A DNA stretch of 64,000 bases from Kudoa neothunni (lineage: Eukaryota > Cnidaria). The DNA lies in NCBI GenBank assembly GCA_964304625.1, contig OZ199840.1, positions 2,108,001 to 2,172,000 on the forward strand, written 5' to 3'. Positions 11,551 to 23,100 of the stretch are shown piece after piece (the first letter of the stretch is position 1; each line of letters begins with the position of its first letter). The notes under the pieces were generated by a model, which saw only the letters and a list, made by a program, of their open reading frames with translations, did no database searches and was not told the DNA's origin. The position numbers and the translations under genes were made by a program.

Positions 11551-12922
11551 TTATAGGGTTTTCCGAGCTTTAATGACAAGGTATTTAAGATAGCTATATA
11601 ATTAGGTAAAAAATGCGAAAATATTACTTTAAATTTCGAATGAACAAAAAATAATAATTTGGGGAATTTGAAAAAGATATTCAAGCATTATCGTATAATT
11701 TATACTTATTCTAGAATAATTTCTCGTTTCAAACATTTGCTGATATATCAAAGCATTTTTCGATAATAATTTGAACAGTCGTTGGTGGTAATAACTTTGA
11801 AACCATCATCTATTAAATTTAAAAGGTCGCTTTCATTTCTCGCTTGTCCTCTCACAACATGGTTTTTCCATTTGCTGAAAACATTTTCAATTGGATTCAT
11901 GAAGGGTGAATACGGAGGTAAATACATCAACGTTCGTTGTAACGTTGCTAAAATTTCGCCAAGTCCCCGATAATGATGTATCCCTGCATTATCGAGTATG
12001 AAGCATGGATCTTCAATTTCCAAGAAGCGGCACAAATCTGCCAACTCAATGAGGAACTCTTTAGAATCTTCGCCATTTGCTGGTCTCCGATTTATTTTAT
12101 ACAGCACCATGCCATACTTATTCATCGTTGCTGTGACGGATATGTTTCTTGACTTGATGGCTTTTACGTTTACATATGCTGATGCACCAGCAAGCGAACG
12201 ATTCCGTCTTGTACGTGACGATACAATAAAACCAACTTCGACAATAAAAACAAAGTTGTTGCCTTCTGCCTCAAACAATTTTGAATTGAACTCTTGGGTG
12301 TACACAAAACGTTTTTTCCGCTGTATCATCAGAGTTTCTTCGTTCAAGAACAATGATGAGCATTTTTAAAGAATAATGGAATTCTTTAAGGCATCTATTT
12401 ATTCTGCTAACGCTAACATTCACGCCACATTCGTCTAATAATTTTTTGACGAAGAGTCTTAAGGGTAATGGTGGGCGTCTTCATCCACCCAACTTCTAAT
12501 CCTCAACTTTTGATCTTCATTGAGCTTTGAAGGAAAGTCACCATCCCCTTTTAATGACTTTTCTTTCCCATCGAGAAGGTATGATTTTGCAATTGAAGCA
12601 ACAGTTTGTCGCCTAATTCCAATATTTTCAGCGATGACGGCATTGCTGTAACCCAATTCGCATTGATTAGCAATCATTGTCCTATCTTGGTCACTTATTG
12701 TTTGTCTCTTAAATTTGGTTTGAGTTGTCATGTGAGAATCATCGCTATTATCTGTTTTCAGAGTTCATAAATATTAAACTAACGTGTAATGCTAAATTTT
12801 TATCATTCATCTTCTTATTTTTATTCGATTAATTTATAATATGAGCTTAATTATAAGCTTAAATTACACAAGTGTCACCATAGCTTGACACGATGTCACT
12901 AGAGCTCGGGAAAACCCTATAA
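11551..12922 (-). mobile_element. IS630-like (Tc1/mariner superfamily) transposon
   Basis: Terminal inverted repeats are TTATAGGGTTTTCCGAGCT (11551-11569) and TTATAGGGTTTTCCCGAGCT (reverse complement of 12903-12922). The similarity continues inward for about eight bases (TAATGACA against TAGTGACA). The length, 1.37 kb, is normal for this class. The coding strand is minus and the transposase is frameshifted. TA-rich flanks fit a TA target, but its exact copies are hard to place. Confidence 0.82.
11748..12731 (-). pseudogene. IS630-type DDE transposase, frameshifted
   Basis: The N-terminal helix-turn-helix is at 12731-12459 (MTTQTKFKRQTISDQDRTM, then a GYSNAVIAENIGIRRQTVASI helix pair). The catalytic part is at 12353-11748. 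Two frame changes separate them, near 12458 and near 12355. The second carboxylate motif (FILDNAGIHHY) and the third (YSPFMNPIENVFSKWK) are present. At the first, the usual (I/L)DE reads IVE, so the first catalytic Asp is a Val. The enzyme is therefore dead by two independent routes. Confidence 0.85.
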
Positions 12923-12934
12923 TATTCGTTATAA

Positions 12935-13290
12935 TTATGAAACGACAAAAAACTCCGAATATATAATAAATACAACTAAATCAATTTCCAATTGTAAGTT
13001 TTTGCTATGCTCTCTAGATAGAATAATCCATAATATCGGTGATAATTCGACGTTATTTCCTTCAATTTGGTAAACTTCTTTCTTAAAATTTCCCGCTGAA
13101 GAAGGATTGCACATCAGAAAATTAGTCTTGCTCAATAAGGCTCTGAGTCTCTTAATTTCTCAATGAATATTGGTAATCCAGGATGTGTTTGATCAAAACA
13201 GCCGTAAAAATGACGATGAAAATTGTCGGCAGCATTAGTTGTTAGATCAGTTCCATCCATTAGTCTATCATACGCATTCCATGGTGAATT
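12935..13290 (-). pseudogene. Mutator-like (MULE) transposase C-terminal relic
   Basis: From about 13275 to 13140 the minus strand encodes WNAYDRLMDGTDLTTNAADN followed by FHRHFYGCFDQTHPGLPIFI. That is the conserved late segment of MULE transposases (RTNNaaE-wH, HP-l--fi--L). It is cut by a stop near 13136, and a further 66-codon stretch continues to 12935. No terminal repeats were found. Confidence 0.55.
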
Positions 13291-13718
13291 TTGATACTTT
13301 TAATGTTGTCATTAAAATTCGTATAATTATTTCTGAGGAAGAAATGCTTGCTGTGAACAACCAGCTAGCTATAAGAGAATCAATTAATTATTTAAAAAAT
13401 CAGAATATAATATATTCGACTAAATGTTTAAAAATAACCCCACTTGAAAAGTATCTTAAGTATAATAAAGAGGTGTTTAAATATAGCGGAGAAAGCCAAG
13501 CCTCTTAATTTTGTGATTCTGTTCAGATAATCTGTGATTCGTTCTCCCTATCGAGCAAAGGTGGTAATAATTTGAGAAGTTGTTCTAATTATTAGAATAG
13601 GTGGATCGTATATTATCTATTTCAATACTTGTGTGTACTAACGTAGCTACACGTTGCCAAGATTTTGATTAGTGTTTATTTGGGCGTGATATCGAAAAAT
13701 TATAAAGTTTGATTGTCG

Positions 13719-15179
13719 ATGGAGATTCAAACTAAAGAAAACTCCGATTATTCTATTCCAAAAAGTACCTATATTTTATTTATCATGATAATCGAATATT
13801 AGATACTCTGGCTGAACAAAGTGAGGAGGAATATACATCTGAGGGTGATAGTGGGAGCTCCCGAAATTGGTGTAATATTATTTCAGTAATTGTGGTAGCA
13901 GTTTTGATATTGATTCTCATGAGTGTTGCAATATACTTTTTGGTGGTTACTCCGAGAATAGCTAAAGATCTTACTAGTCTACCAACTATTGGATATTTGT
14001 TCATTGCTGACCTAAATAAATATCCCACTGAGAGAACATGTGAAGACATGGATGATGCGGATTTTAACGGCCCTTTCGACAATTTTGTCGACCTGAAAAA
14101 TAAGGGTGTGCAGACATTCGCGATAATTTGCCCAGCTATGCTTACATCCAGTGGCCTGATTACTGGCATAAGAAAACCACTGTCAAGATTCCTAAGTAAG
14201 GCCAAGAAGAATTTGCCAACAATATTAAGACGATGCCATTTATGTCATTCTATATCTATTGTAAGCATCAAACTGAAGTGGACGATGTTGCGATGAAAAA
14301 GTTTGGCGACACTATTAACGATAAACTATACTACATATTGAAAAGATCTATCAATTTGATTTTAGAAGCAACTTATTTTGGTATAGTTTACGAATTGAAA
14401 CCATTAATTAATGTGATTGACGGGCTGGTACTATCAGTCGATATATTTGATACTGATATTAATCGAAATGATATGTCACACGATTATAGATATCCCAAGT
14501 CAATAGAGTTGATATTTATGACCAGTAATCAAACCCTAAGTCGTTCGACCTGATTGATAGATGTTTAGGAAAATTATCGTTGAATGGCAATGGAATCCAA
14601 ACAGCACCTCACGGAGATACACACGATAAAATGTTATATAACTCAGTTTGCATTTTTTGTCGAATGCTTCCGCATTCATTAATGGAGATTACATTACTCC
14701 AGAAGAATCTAGCCTATATGGAAATGAGTTCGAAGACCTTGATAACGGCGATTTATCATTTTCCATTTACATTCAAGACTATTAAGTTGAAGAGTGAAAA
14801 TGATATTTGGAAAAGAATTGAGCGTGCATTCACACTCGTAAATCGTAGAGACCTTAATAATATAGTATCTTTTGTCTTCAAAATACCCTCCGAAATTTCT
14901 TCAGATTTTACTGATCTGTTGCTTATTCAGAATCGGGGGATTTCCGGTCCTAGCAACACTGAAACTTTTTCTTTAGAGAGCTTTTATTTTGACGCCGGAT
15001 TAAAAGCTCAAGTTCTCATTAGTTTCCCTCGATTTTATTCTCTGAAAACAAAAACCATCATAACTACAAACGACATTCAATTAATACCTGGTGGTTCAAT
15101 TGTTCTCGCTCTGTACAAAAGTGATAAGGCCCAAACACTAAGTAATGTTCATGACTCATGGCCACCTAACCGATCGTAA
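13719..15179 (+). CDS. Unrecognised gene with an N-terminal membrane segment
   Basis: Exon 1 (13719-13764) starts at ATG and joins across a 38-nt intron (13765-13802, GT...AG) to exon 2, in frame. Together they give a short acidic cytosolic head, a strongly hydrophobic segment (about 13880-13950, rich in I, V and L) and then a long, probably extracytoplasmic region. That layout suggests a type II single-pass protein. Beyond about 14040 the open frame changes several times (open segments to about 14230, 14233-14553 and 14580-15179). Some of these changes look like 34-65-nt introns (candidate at 14271-14312), but I could not settle one model. The final 200 codons are open to the TAA at 15177-15179. 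No family recognised. Confidence 0.5.
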
Positions 15180-15267
15180 TCGCCACGGTGTCCACAGCAT
15201 AAAACCATACTACAATATATTGTATCGTTTACCTGACTATTACATAAATCGTAGTTTTTGTGTTATC

Positions 15268-15270
<3 letters not shown>

Positions 15271-15301
<31 letters not shown>

Positions 15302-15355
15302 TAGCGCAAAAGCCCTGTTTCGCGAAAGCTTCCTTGCCCAGCCAAGTAGGGCTTT
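15271..15355. repeat. (TA)15 microsatellite abutting a CTAG-capped hairpin
   Basis: A pure TA run covers 15271-15300. Directly after it, CTAG then GCGCAAAAGCCCT (from 15303) pairs with AGGGCTTTTACGC (15349-15361), enclosing a loop of about 33 nt. On the minus strand this reads hairpin, CTAG, T, like a Helitron-type 3' terminus inserted into a TA tract. It shares no body sequence with the other Helitron-like copies. Confidence 0.5.
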
Positions 15356-15361
15356 TACGCA

Positions 15362-17147
15362 AGTATAATATAAAAATGAAATCTATGCGATTTTTTAATC
15401 ACAAACTAGCAGTGATATCTTAAGCCTAAGTTATCTATGGATATGACTTACTTCAACAATCATTATATTGTTTTTTTCCACATCAACACTTTAAGTCACA
15501 TCGACACAATATTCTTACTATTTAATATTAATTTCTAAGAACAACAACAATCTCAAAAAAAGATGAAATACCGACAATTGTCATGGAAGACTACAATAAA
15601 CTATTTCTCATTGGTACGTTAATTATTTTTGGTATCCTGTCATAAAACCAAAAATTACGAAATACGGTAAAATCGTAAGTCTAGTAATAATAGTCCAATT
15701 TTTAGAATTTAAAAAGTTTCAATTTAATCTAGCGCAAAAACGATATAATCTCTTATGTATCTAATGTGCGCGCGCCACGTTTTATTTTTAACTATTGTAG
15801 CTTAAATATTTCCACTTTCTCCCTCCCATCCTAATATGTGTATACTATATATTTTTTGAGACTATAAACAAAAGTAGAATCGTCACAAATAAAGTACATA
15901 AAAAACCTCCAAATTTTGTCGTTGCTCATGCGCTTAAAACAACTAGTTTTAACCTAACTTTCATTATACAAATGGGAAATAATTAATAGGTCACAACATT
16001 TTCGGATAATCAGGATTCGACTCTATATAATAATATAATATTTGGAATCTTTGTTATATAGAAATCATTAATTTCTCATTTTTTTGGTACCTCATACTAT
16101 TTATTTCATTCATTGGTTACTATATTTACACTAATAACTATATTTTTTTTATTTTCATATATAGATAATAACTTTTAGAGAACAACTAGATTTAATCGAA
16201 TTTATAATAATTCAGTTTATTATAGTGTGATTGTAATCTTTAAAAAAACACAAAGCAACCTTGAACTTCGACCATTATCCGTTCTATAGGTGTGTTCGAA
16301 CCCCGAATAATTTTCCCAATGCAAAATAATGAAAATTAGTTTAATCCATTGCCGAGTATGAGTATCAAATAAATTACTATTCTGGCTATTCTTAGATGTG
16401 AAAAAACATGTATACATTGTGTTTATAAAATGTAACAAATAAATATTAAATATAATAATAAAAATGAATTGTATGATAAATATTTTTTGGTTGTCATACG
16501 ATAGATTATGAGGATTCTCTTTCGATGACGTTCACACAATTTGATTGAGCGACTCTTCTTCTAGAAATTCTTTTCTTCCCGAATTTTTGTTCCAACTGTA
16601 TTTGTTCTGAATACTCTTTCTATACGTGTTCGAATTCAAAAGTGTTTCTGATTCATTAATTTTCGGTCGAACTCCCAGGTTACACTTTACATTCGACTAT
16701 CATTATATCACTATTAATACATGTCTTGAGAATATTACGTTGCTTCTCAGTAAACAATCGAGACGGTATTTCACCAGGGAAATATAATTAAAGAGGTATT
16801 TTTGAATATAGATTGGGATCACGACTGTTTTTTAATTAGGGATAAATTTTATTTTATTAAAATAAAGAGCAAAATAATAATAATAATAAGCAATCATCAA
16901 ACATTCAAAATTTACTATAACAGTTAAATAGTTTCGCAGTAAATTAGACTCATCACGACAGTCAAAAAATAACTCAATGATTAAAGTACACGACAATTTT
17001 TAAGATTACTCAATATTAATTTAATAGTTGATAAAGTAATGGAAAAAAGCCAAGAAATAAATTAAAAACCTATAATGGTATAATTGTAATTCTAACTATA
17101 GTCTCTATTCACATTTCGTTAATAGGTGATGAAAGTATCATTGGGAA
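15362..17147. other. Intergenic, AT-rich, no gene seen
   Basis: No recognisable domain on either strand. Short open stretches (for example 16220-16438 minus) lack family motifs. There is a short AAT repeat near 16870-16890. Confidence 0.45.
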
Positions 17148-20100
17148 TCAAGAAGCTTGTTGGGATTTTATCGTTTTCCTTTTATGTTTTCTATAGAAAA
17201 TTGTACAGAGATATTGGACAACGTATTATAGGCAAATTAGATAGAAAATATAAGCTAACTGCTGAATTACTTTGCAGTGTAAGATTTTGTGGATTCCTTC
17301 AAATTTTCCGCGTCAAAACTTACATTAGATGTGGTTGCATTGATCTCTTCATTTTGGTAGATAATATTAAACAACTAGAAAAACAAGATTGTAAAAAAAA
17401 ACAAATCAATGAATTATCACCGATAGGATTTTTTTGATAGTACGATTGAATAGACCCAATAATTGTGTTTTTGGTAGGTTTAGTTCATTCTCGATGATTT
17501 CCAAAGATTTATGTTGTAAACCCATGGAAACTAATATGGCCTAAACAATCCATAGTGGTTAATTGTATGAAAGTGCGTTAAAAACCAGCTGAATCATAGA
17601 GCATTTAATTGACGAACCAAATTTTCCTTCAAAATACAATTGAGCAACTTGATAAAAATTTCAATATTAATACGATAATCAACAAATCAATTACTCTTCG
17701 GCACAAGATCCATGATGGCATGAGTGTCAGTCTGGTTATCGGAATAACTTTCCAAACGTTTAATGTCATATTTGGTGAAAAAGCAAGACAATTCTTGCTC
17801 ACTAAGATTTACACCTAAGGAAATGAGAGGAGATAAAATAATTATTATAACAATTATATTTTAAAAAATAACCAAAAAGTTTTTAGAAGAACTCAGAATA
17901 TTTGTTATTATTTATTGATATACTTGAAGCAAGTTTAGTCGAAGCCGGTTGCTCAATGTTCGAATTATCATTAAGTTGAGAGTGCTGAGTGGATGAGGTT
18001 TTTAAACTATTTGAATCATTCTGCCTATGCAAGATAGACAGCGCTAATGAGGAACTAAAATTATTGAAGTTGTATCCCAGCAGTTGTATGAAGCGTCGTT
18101 TAAAATCTTGAAAATAAAGATTCACAAAATCATCATCTCTCACGTTGGTTCTATTATTAAACTGATGCAACATAATGCATGTATTTTCAGCGGTGATATC
18201 ATTCTAATGACAATAATTATTGGTCGAATAAAAATTAGGTCATTATAAAACTCACTTTAGTTTGCCTAATATAAACAGGTAGAAACTGATTCTTCTTCCA
18301 GAATCTTAAAGCGAAATAAATAAGAACAATTAACAAAGCAAGACAAGAATAGCTACTTGAAAAGTTCTGGGGTCATGCCAAAAGAAACACCAATATAATT
18401 TAAGGAAAATTCATTTGTTGGAGCCTCATCCAGCTTGACAAATAATGCGCTGCAAGATTTTGAGGATTTCAGCGTTTCAACGACAGCCTCTTCATCAGTC
18501 AGATTTGATGATGAGTTGTTATCCTTGTTTTCGTTAGAATGCGAAGAAACGTTTTGGAAATGGCTTAACAACGTTTTTAGAGCATGTGTTCCGTATCCAA
18601 GCTTAAAATATTTTATATTGAAAAAAATAAAAGTTCCAATCAATTACATTGACATAACTGGGATGTGTCGCAATCCGAACAATTCTAGCCCCCGTTAACT
18701 CACCAAAACTGTTGTCACAAAACTATACAAATAAATTATAAATTAAGAGGAAATACTTGACCAACTAACTACTATACCTGCTGAGAAATAACCCAAGGTA
18801 TCAAATCACCATGCAGGCGTTTGCCTTGCGATATAGCTTTGTTCATCGATGACTCGGGAATTTTACCCTCAAAACACACTTGAATCACACATAAAATAGT
18901 AGGCAATTCTTCGGATTTAACGCAGTTATCAATAGGAGGAATCAAACAGAAGAGATGATGCGCTGGAGCGTCTGCCAAAAGTTGGAGATCATTTGGTGTG
19001 TTTTTGTAATGTGCTGACACATAAACTGAAACCAAGTCTGAGAGAATTCGTTCCGACAACTTGTGATAGGAGAAAAGAGTATCTCTGTTTATATAATATC
19101 TGTGTGATAACAAGAATTAATTTTGGTTAAAATTGACAAATTTATCGATATTCTTATAGTTATTTGTTGATAAAAAATGAAATGATAGAAATAAATGTCC
19201 TAATTTCATCGTTATTCAAAAACTCAAAGTATTAATTATTGAATAATTAAAAAATTTCTTTATAAAGAATAGAAAATTAACTACGATAATTTTAGTTGAA
19301 TTTTTAATGTCAAATTCGCATAATGTATAAACAACTATCGTGATCGAAGAGATTTAGTTTAATGAGATTTAATGGCGTTTAAAGATAAAAAATTTGAGAA
19401 TAAAATTATTTCAATAAATAAAAAAAGACTTTTTTCATTTTATATTTTATGCTGTAACATAAATTTAAATAAATAAGTAAATCACATTAAGATTATATTT
19501 TCTGATTGATTGCACATAAAGAAAGTTTATAATAATCTTAGATATTTCAGATAGGTCAAAAATTAAATAGGATATTTTTAAAAATAATATATACAACGAA
19601 AAATAATTATTAGAATTCATATTTTAAGAAAATTTCGATATATATATTTATATTCGCATTTCTCCAGAATGTACATCAAAACCTTTAATAACTAAAATAA
19701 ATAAAAAAATATTTTACGTAGATTACGATCATTATTAAAGAAAAATAGAATAACTTGAAGAAATAGGCGTAAAAATACTTACAGCTGGCATTTTTCCGGC
19801 GTATAACATCCCAAAGACGAAGTAGACACAGTCTTATCTCCAAACGCGGTATCGTCAAGGCATAATAACTTATTTAACCAACTTTCTACTGGACAACAAT
19901 TCGCATATCGAACAGATTCGTCAAGTTTGAGTTCAGTTAAATTTGCAGAAGGTTGCTCCCTTAGTTGTTTCAACAATTTCAGCGACAACGAACGCCCAGT
20001 TCCCTCATAGCCATGTGTGGTTGACGCCATATAAATGCTAGCATTGTTATCAAGTATTCGTTTAACAGTATTCAAAGGGATAGCAGCAGCTTCATCGACA

Positions 20101-23100
20101 ACCACCACATCGGCAATACTCAACATCTGTTGACTATTCGGTTCCATATACTATTAGATCATCGAAATTATACGCGAAAAAAAATTTAATTAGATTCGAT
20201 TCGATTACCTGGACACATTGTCGATGTTCTCTCAAGATATTAATACGAGATATAAGGCTCAAATTATTGGTTGTAGTGGTGGAGATACATTCGTAATCGG
20301 TGTGTTCCTGAAAAACAATTCATGTTGAAAATAATAAACAAACTGTTGCTGATAAAATTTGATACTTGAAAATCAAGAAGTTTAAAACCCTTAATAACAA
20401 ACTCAAAAAGGGTCTGAACATTTTCCAAATCTGGAGAAGTGATGTATATGTTGGACGCTCTAAAAAAAGTAAGTGTTATTAATTAAAAAAGCACAATCAC
20501 TCTCACCCATATGATACAGCTGCAGCCACCGCCAACCCCAAACATGCTGATTTACCGCGCCCTCTGCCGGCAGTAAGTGATATAATTTGTCGCGAATTAA
20601 TTTTTGGAAGCGATTCCACGAATGCGAGCAACGCTTTTGCTTGATCTAATGTTTTGCACGCGTTTACCAACATTCCGAATGGAACCACATCCATAAATGA
20701 TTGTTTTATTCCGGTTAATTCACTTTCATTATCTATTGCTTGTTGTTTGTTTTTCTAAATTAATATCCCAATATTAATTATAATAATGTTGATGTTATCG
20801 TTATAGCGAAATAATAAACAACTAAATAAAACATGTGATAGATATCAACAATTTTCATTCGCTGCTAGCCTTTAAAAAATAATTTCCACAAATATCCTTC
20901 CCAAGTGCTAAAGTTTTTCAACAACAAAAATTTTTATTTTTTGTAACTTAAATACATAAAAAGGATCCGGATGTTAACATTTAAATCAAACGTGTAGATT
21001 ACATTTTCAATTTTTAAATAAAGTCGCCAACCTATTTTTCACACTTTTTGTAAAGTTACTTAATTATAATTGTAAATATTCCTATTTCTTATACAGTAAG
21101 GCCCTCGCAATATCGACGTCTTGTGCGCACACACACACAAACCTAATATTAAAAAAATTCGAAATAGCTATTTTAGTTTTATTGTTTTGCATTCTAAACA
21201 CTTCATATGAACGACCCCTAACAGGATACAGAGAGAGCATGGCTGAAGGTCTTTATAACTGTGTTTATTGACACTTGGTTGTTTCGTTGAAATTTTTCTT
21301 GTTTTTGAAATCAATGTGGCAGTCCTAATTACAACCCCAATTTCTTAAGTTTCTTATGCCATAGCTCTCAGATTAATTATTATGAATATTTTCAGCCTCT
21401 TCCATATTATCAACATCATGTAAAATAATCGAAACAACTCCAGTACTGTGAATAATTACATACTTTTCATAATTAGAACCAATTAATTATTTATTATTAT
21501 AAATACTAAATATTTTTAATCGAACAAAACCACCCATTACTAAAATAAAATTTTGTGATTTTAATCATGTTTGCTCAAGAACAGACTTCTCTTTAATTTC
21601 ATTTTTCAACACTTTTTTCGCTACCCTACTAACAATCCAATTACACAACTCACTCTCAATCTGGGTGTATTTTCCATGAGAAATTCGTATTCAGTCATTC
21701 GAAATGTTTGCAAAAACCAAATAACTTTTTTTAATAGAATCACAGAGAGAAGGGAATGACCTATTCTCATTTCTCGACAGCTAAAATCTAAAATCTAGTC
21801 AATAAGTCAATATTTGGTAGGTTAAAATGCTTCAATATCATCATACTGGCACCCGGTATCGTCTTAATCTGGTCGTAATATTGAATTTATGGACGTTTTA
21901 TTCGTTGATTCTCTGAGATATTCCTAACATTATTTGTTAATTGGCAAAATATAGGATTAATCAGATTATTTCATCAAAAAAGCCACCAATCTCCATAATT
22001 TTGAATTTTATTGAATAAAAAATTAAATATAGTGTTTTCCGACTTTCTGGCAGCTAATTGATGTTATTTGTTGAATTATTGATGTTGACAAATACTGAAA
22101 AATCACTAATTACGATATATCGGGACCTTACTGCATAAACAAATATATTCAACTTTAAGGTGATTATAAAAACCCTCATATACACCCAACAAAATCACGT
22201 CCCCATGCTGGGGGTCATTTTGACCTCCAGCTTTTCTGAGAACACTCTTAGTTTCTTTTACAAATGGCTATCAGATATAATAAAGGTGTATTTATTGTTA
22301 TAGAAGACTTTAAAATGTTTTGATCAATGCAAAATAAAATATAGTTATGGCCAATTATAGTCGTAAACGTGGCACAATGGATTCTGAATAAGATCCCCAT
22401 TTTGAAGAAACTAATTTTGAATTTAGTAATCGAATAATTGAGAACCCAGCATCGGATTACCATTATTCCTATAATGGAATTGATCTATTCCAGCGAAAAA
22501 ATTTACGTGGTAACATTTAAGGAGGGAGAAAATGGCCTGAATAATCAAAACGCATTCGAACATTTTAAAACAGAAAATCTCCTTCAAAAATAATGCATTA
22601 AATAATTGCGATACTTCACTTATAGTGTTCTCGAATTTTCTGGAATATGAAATTTCAGATTTTATTGTTGAATATATAAATAAATTCATAAAGAATGAGT
22701 TGCCGTAGCAAAGTTCAATTACAAAAGATGACTGAATGATGTACATTGGTTGTTATTCACTTATAAGAATAATGAAAGGGAAAATATGGATATGCACTAT
22801 TACATATATTTATAATCTCGGGTTGAGCGAATTTATAGGTACATGCACAATTTTTAAAATACATTACCAGACAAGGTGGTAGTCTTCGAATGTGAGCTAA
22901 ATGTCGACACATCTTATGGTACAACCGTGTACCATAAATTATTGCTAAAATCAATCTTATCATGAAAGTCTTGATAATCTGGTTTCGATAGGGAATTCAA
23001 AATATTCCTTCATCACACAAATTATGTATTATTTAAAATAGTTGTTTAAAAAATTTTCTATTTCCAAAAGAAGCAAATTTTTCGTGTATTCCAATTTACA

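Noticed and set aside
13783-14205. 140-codon minus-strand open frame
   Set aside because: Antisense shadow of the plus-strand membrane gene, which has a start codon, splice sites and a hydrophobic segment.
18709-18777. Frameshift in NAT10 between exons 11 and 12
   Set aside because: An earlier acceptor (18723) gives FCDNSFGELTGARIV in frame, matching the family pattern.
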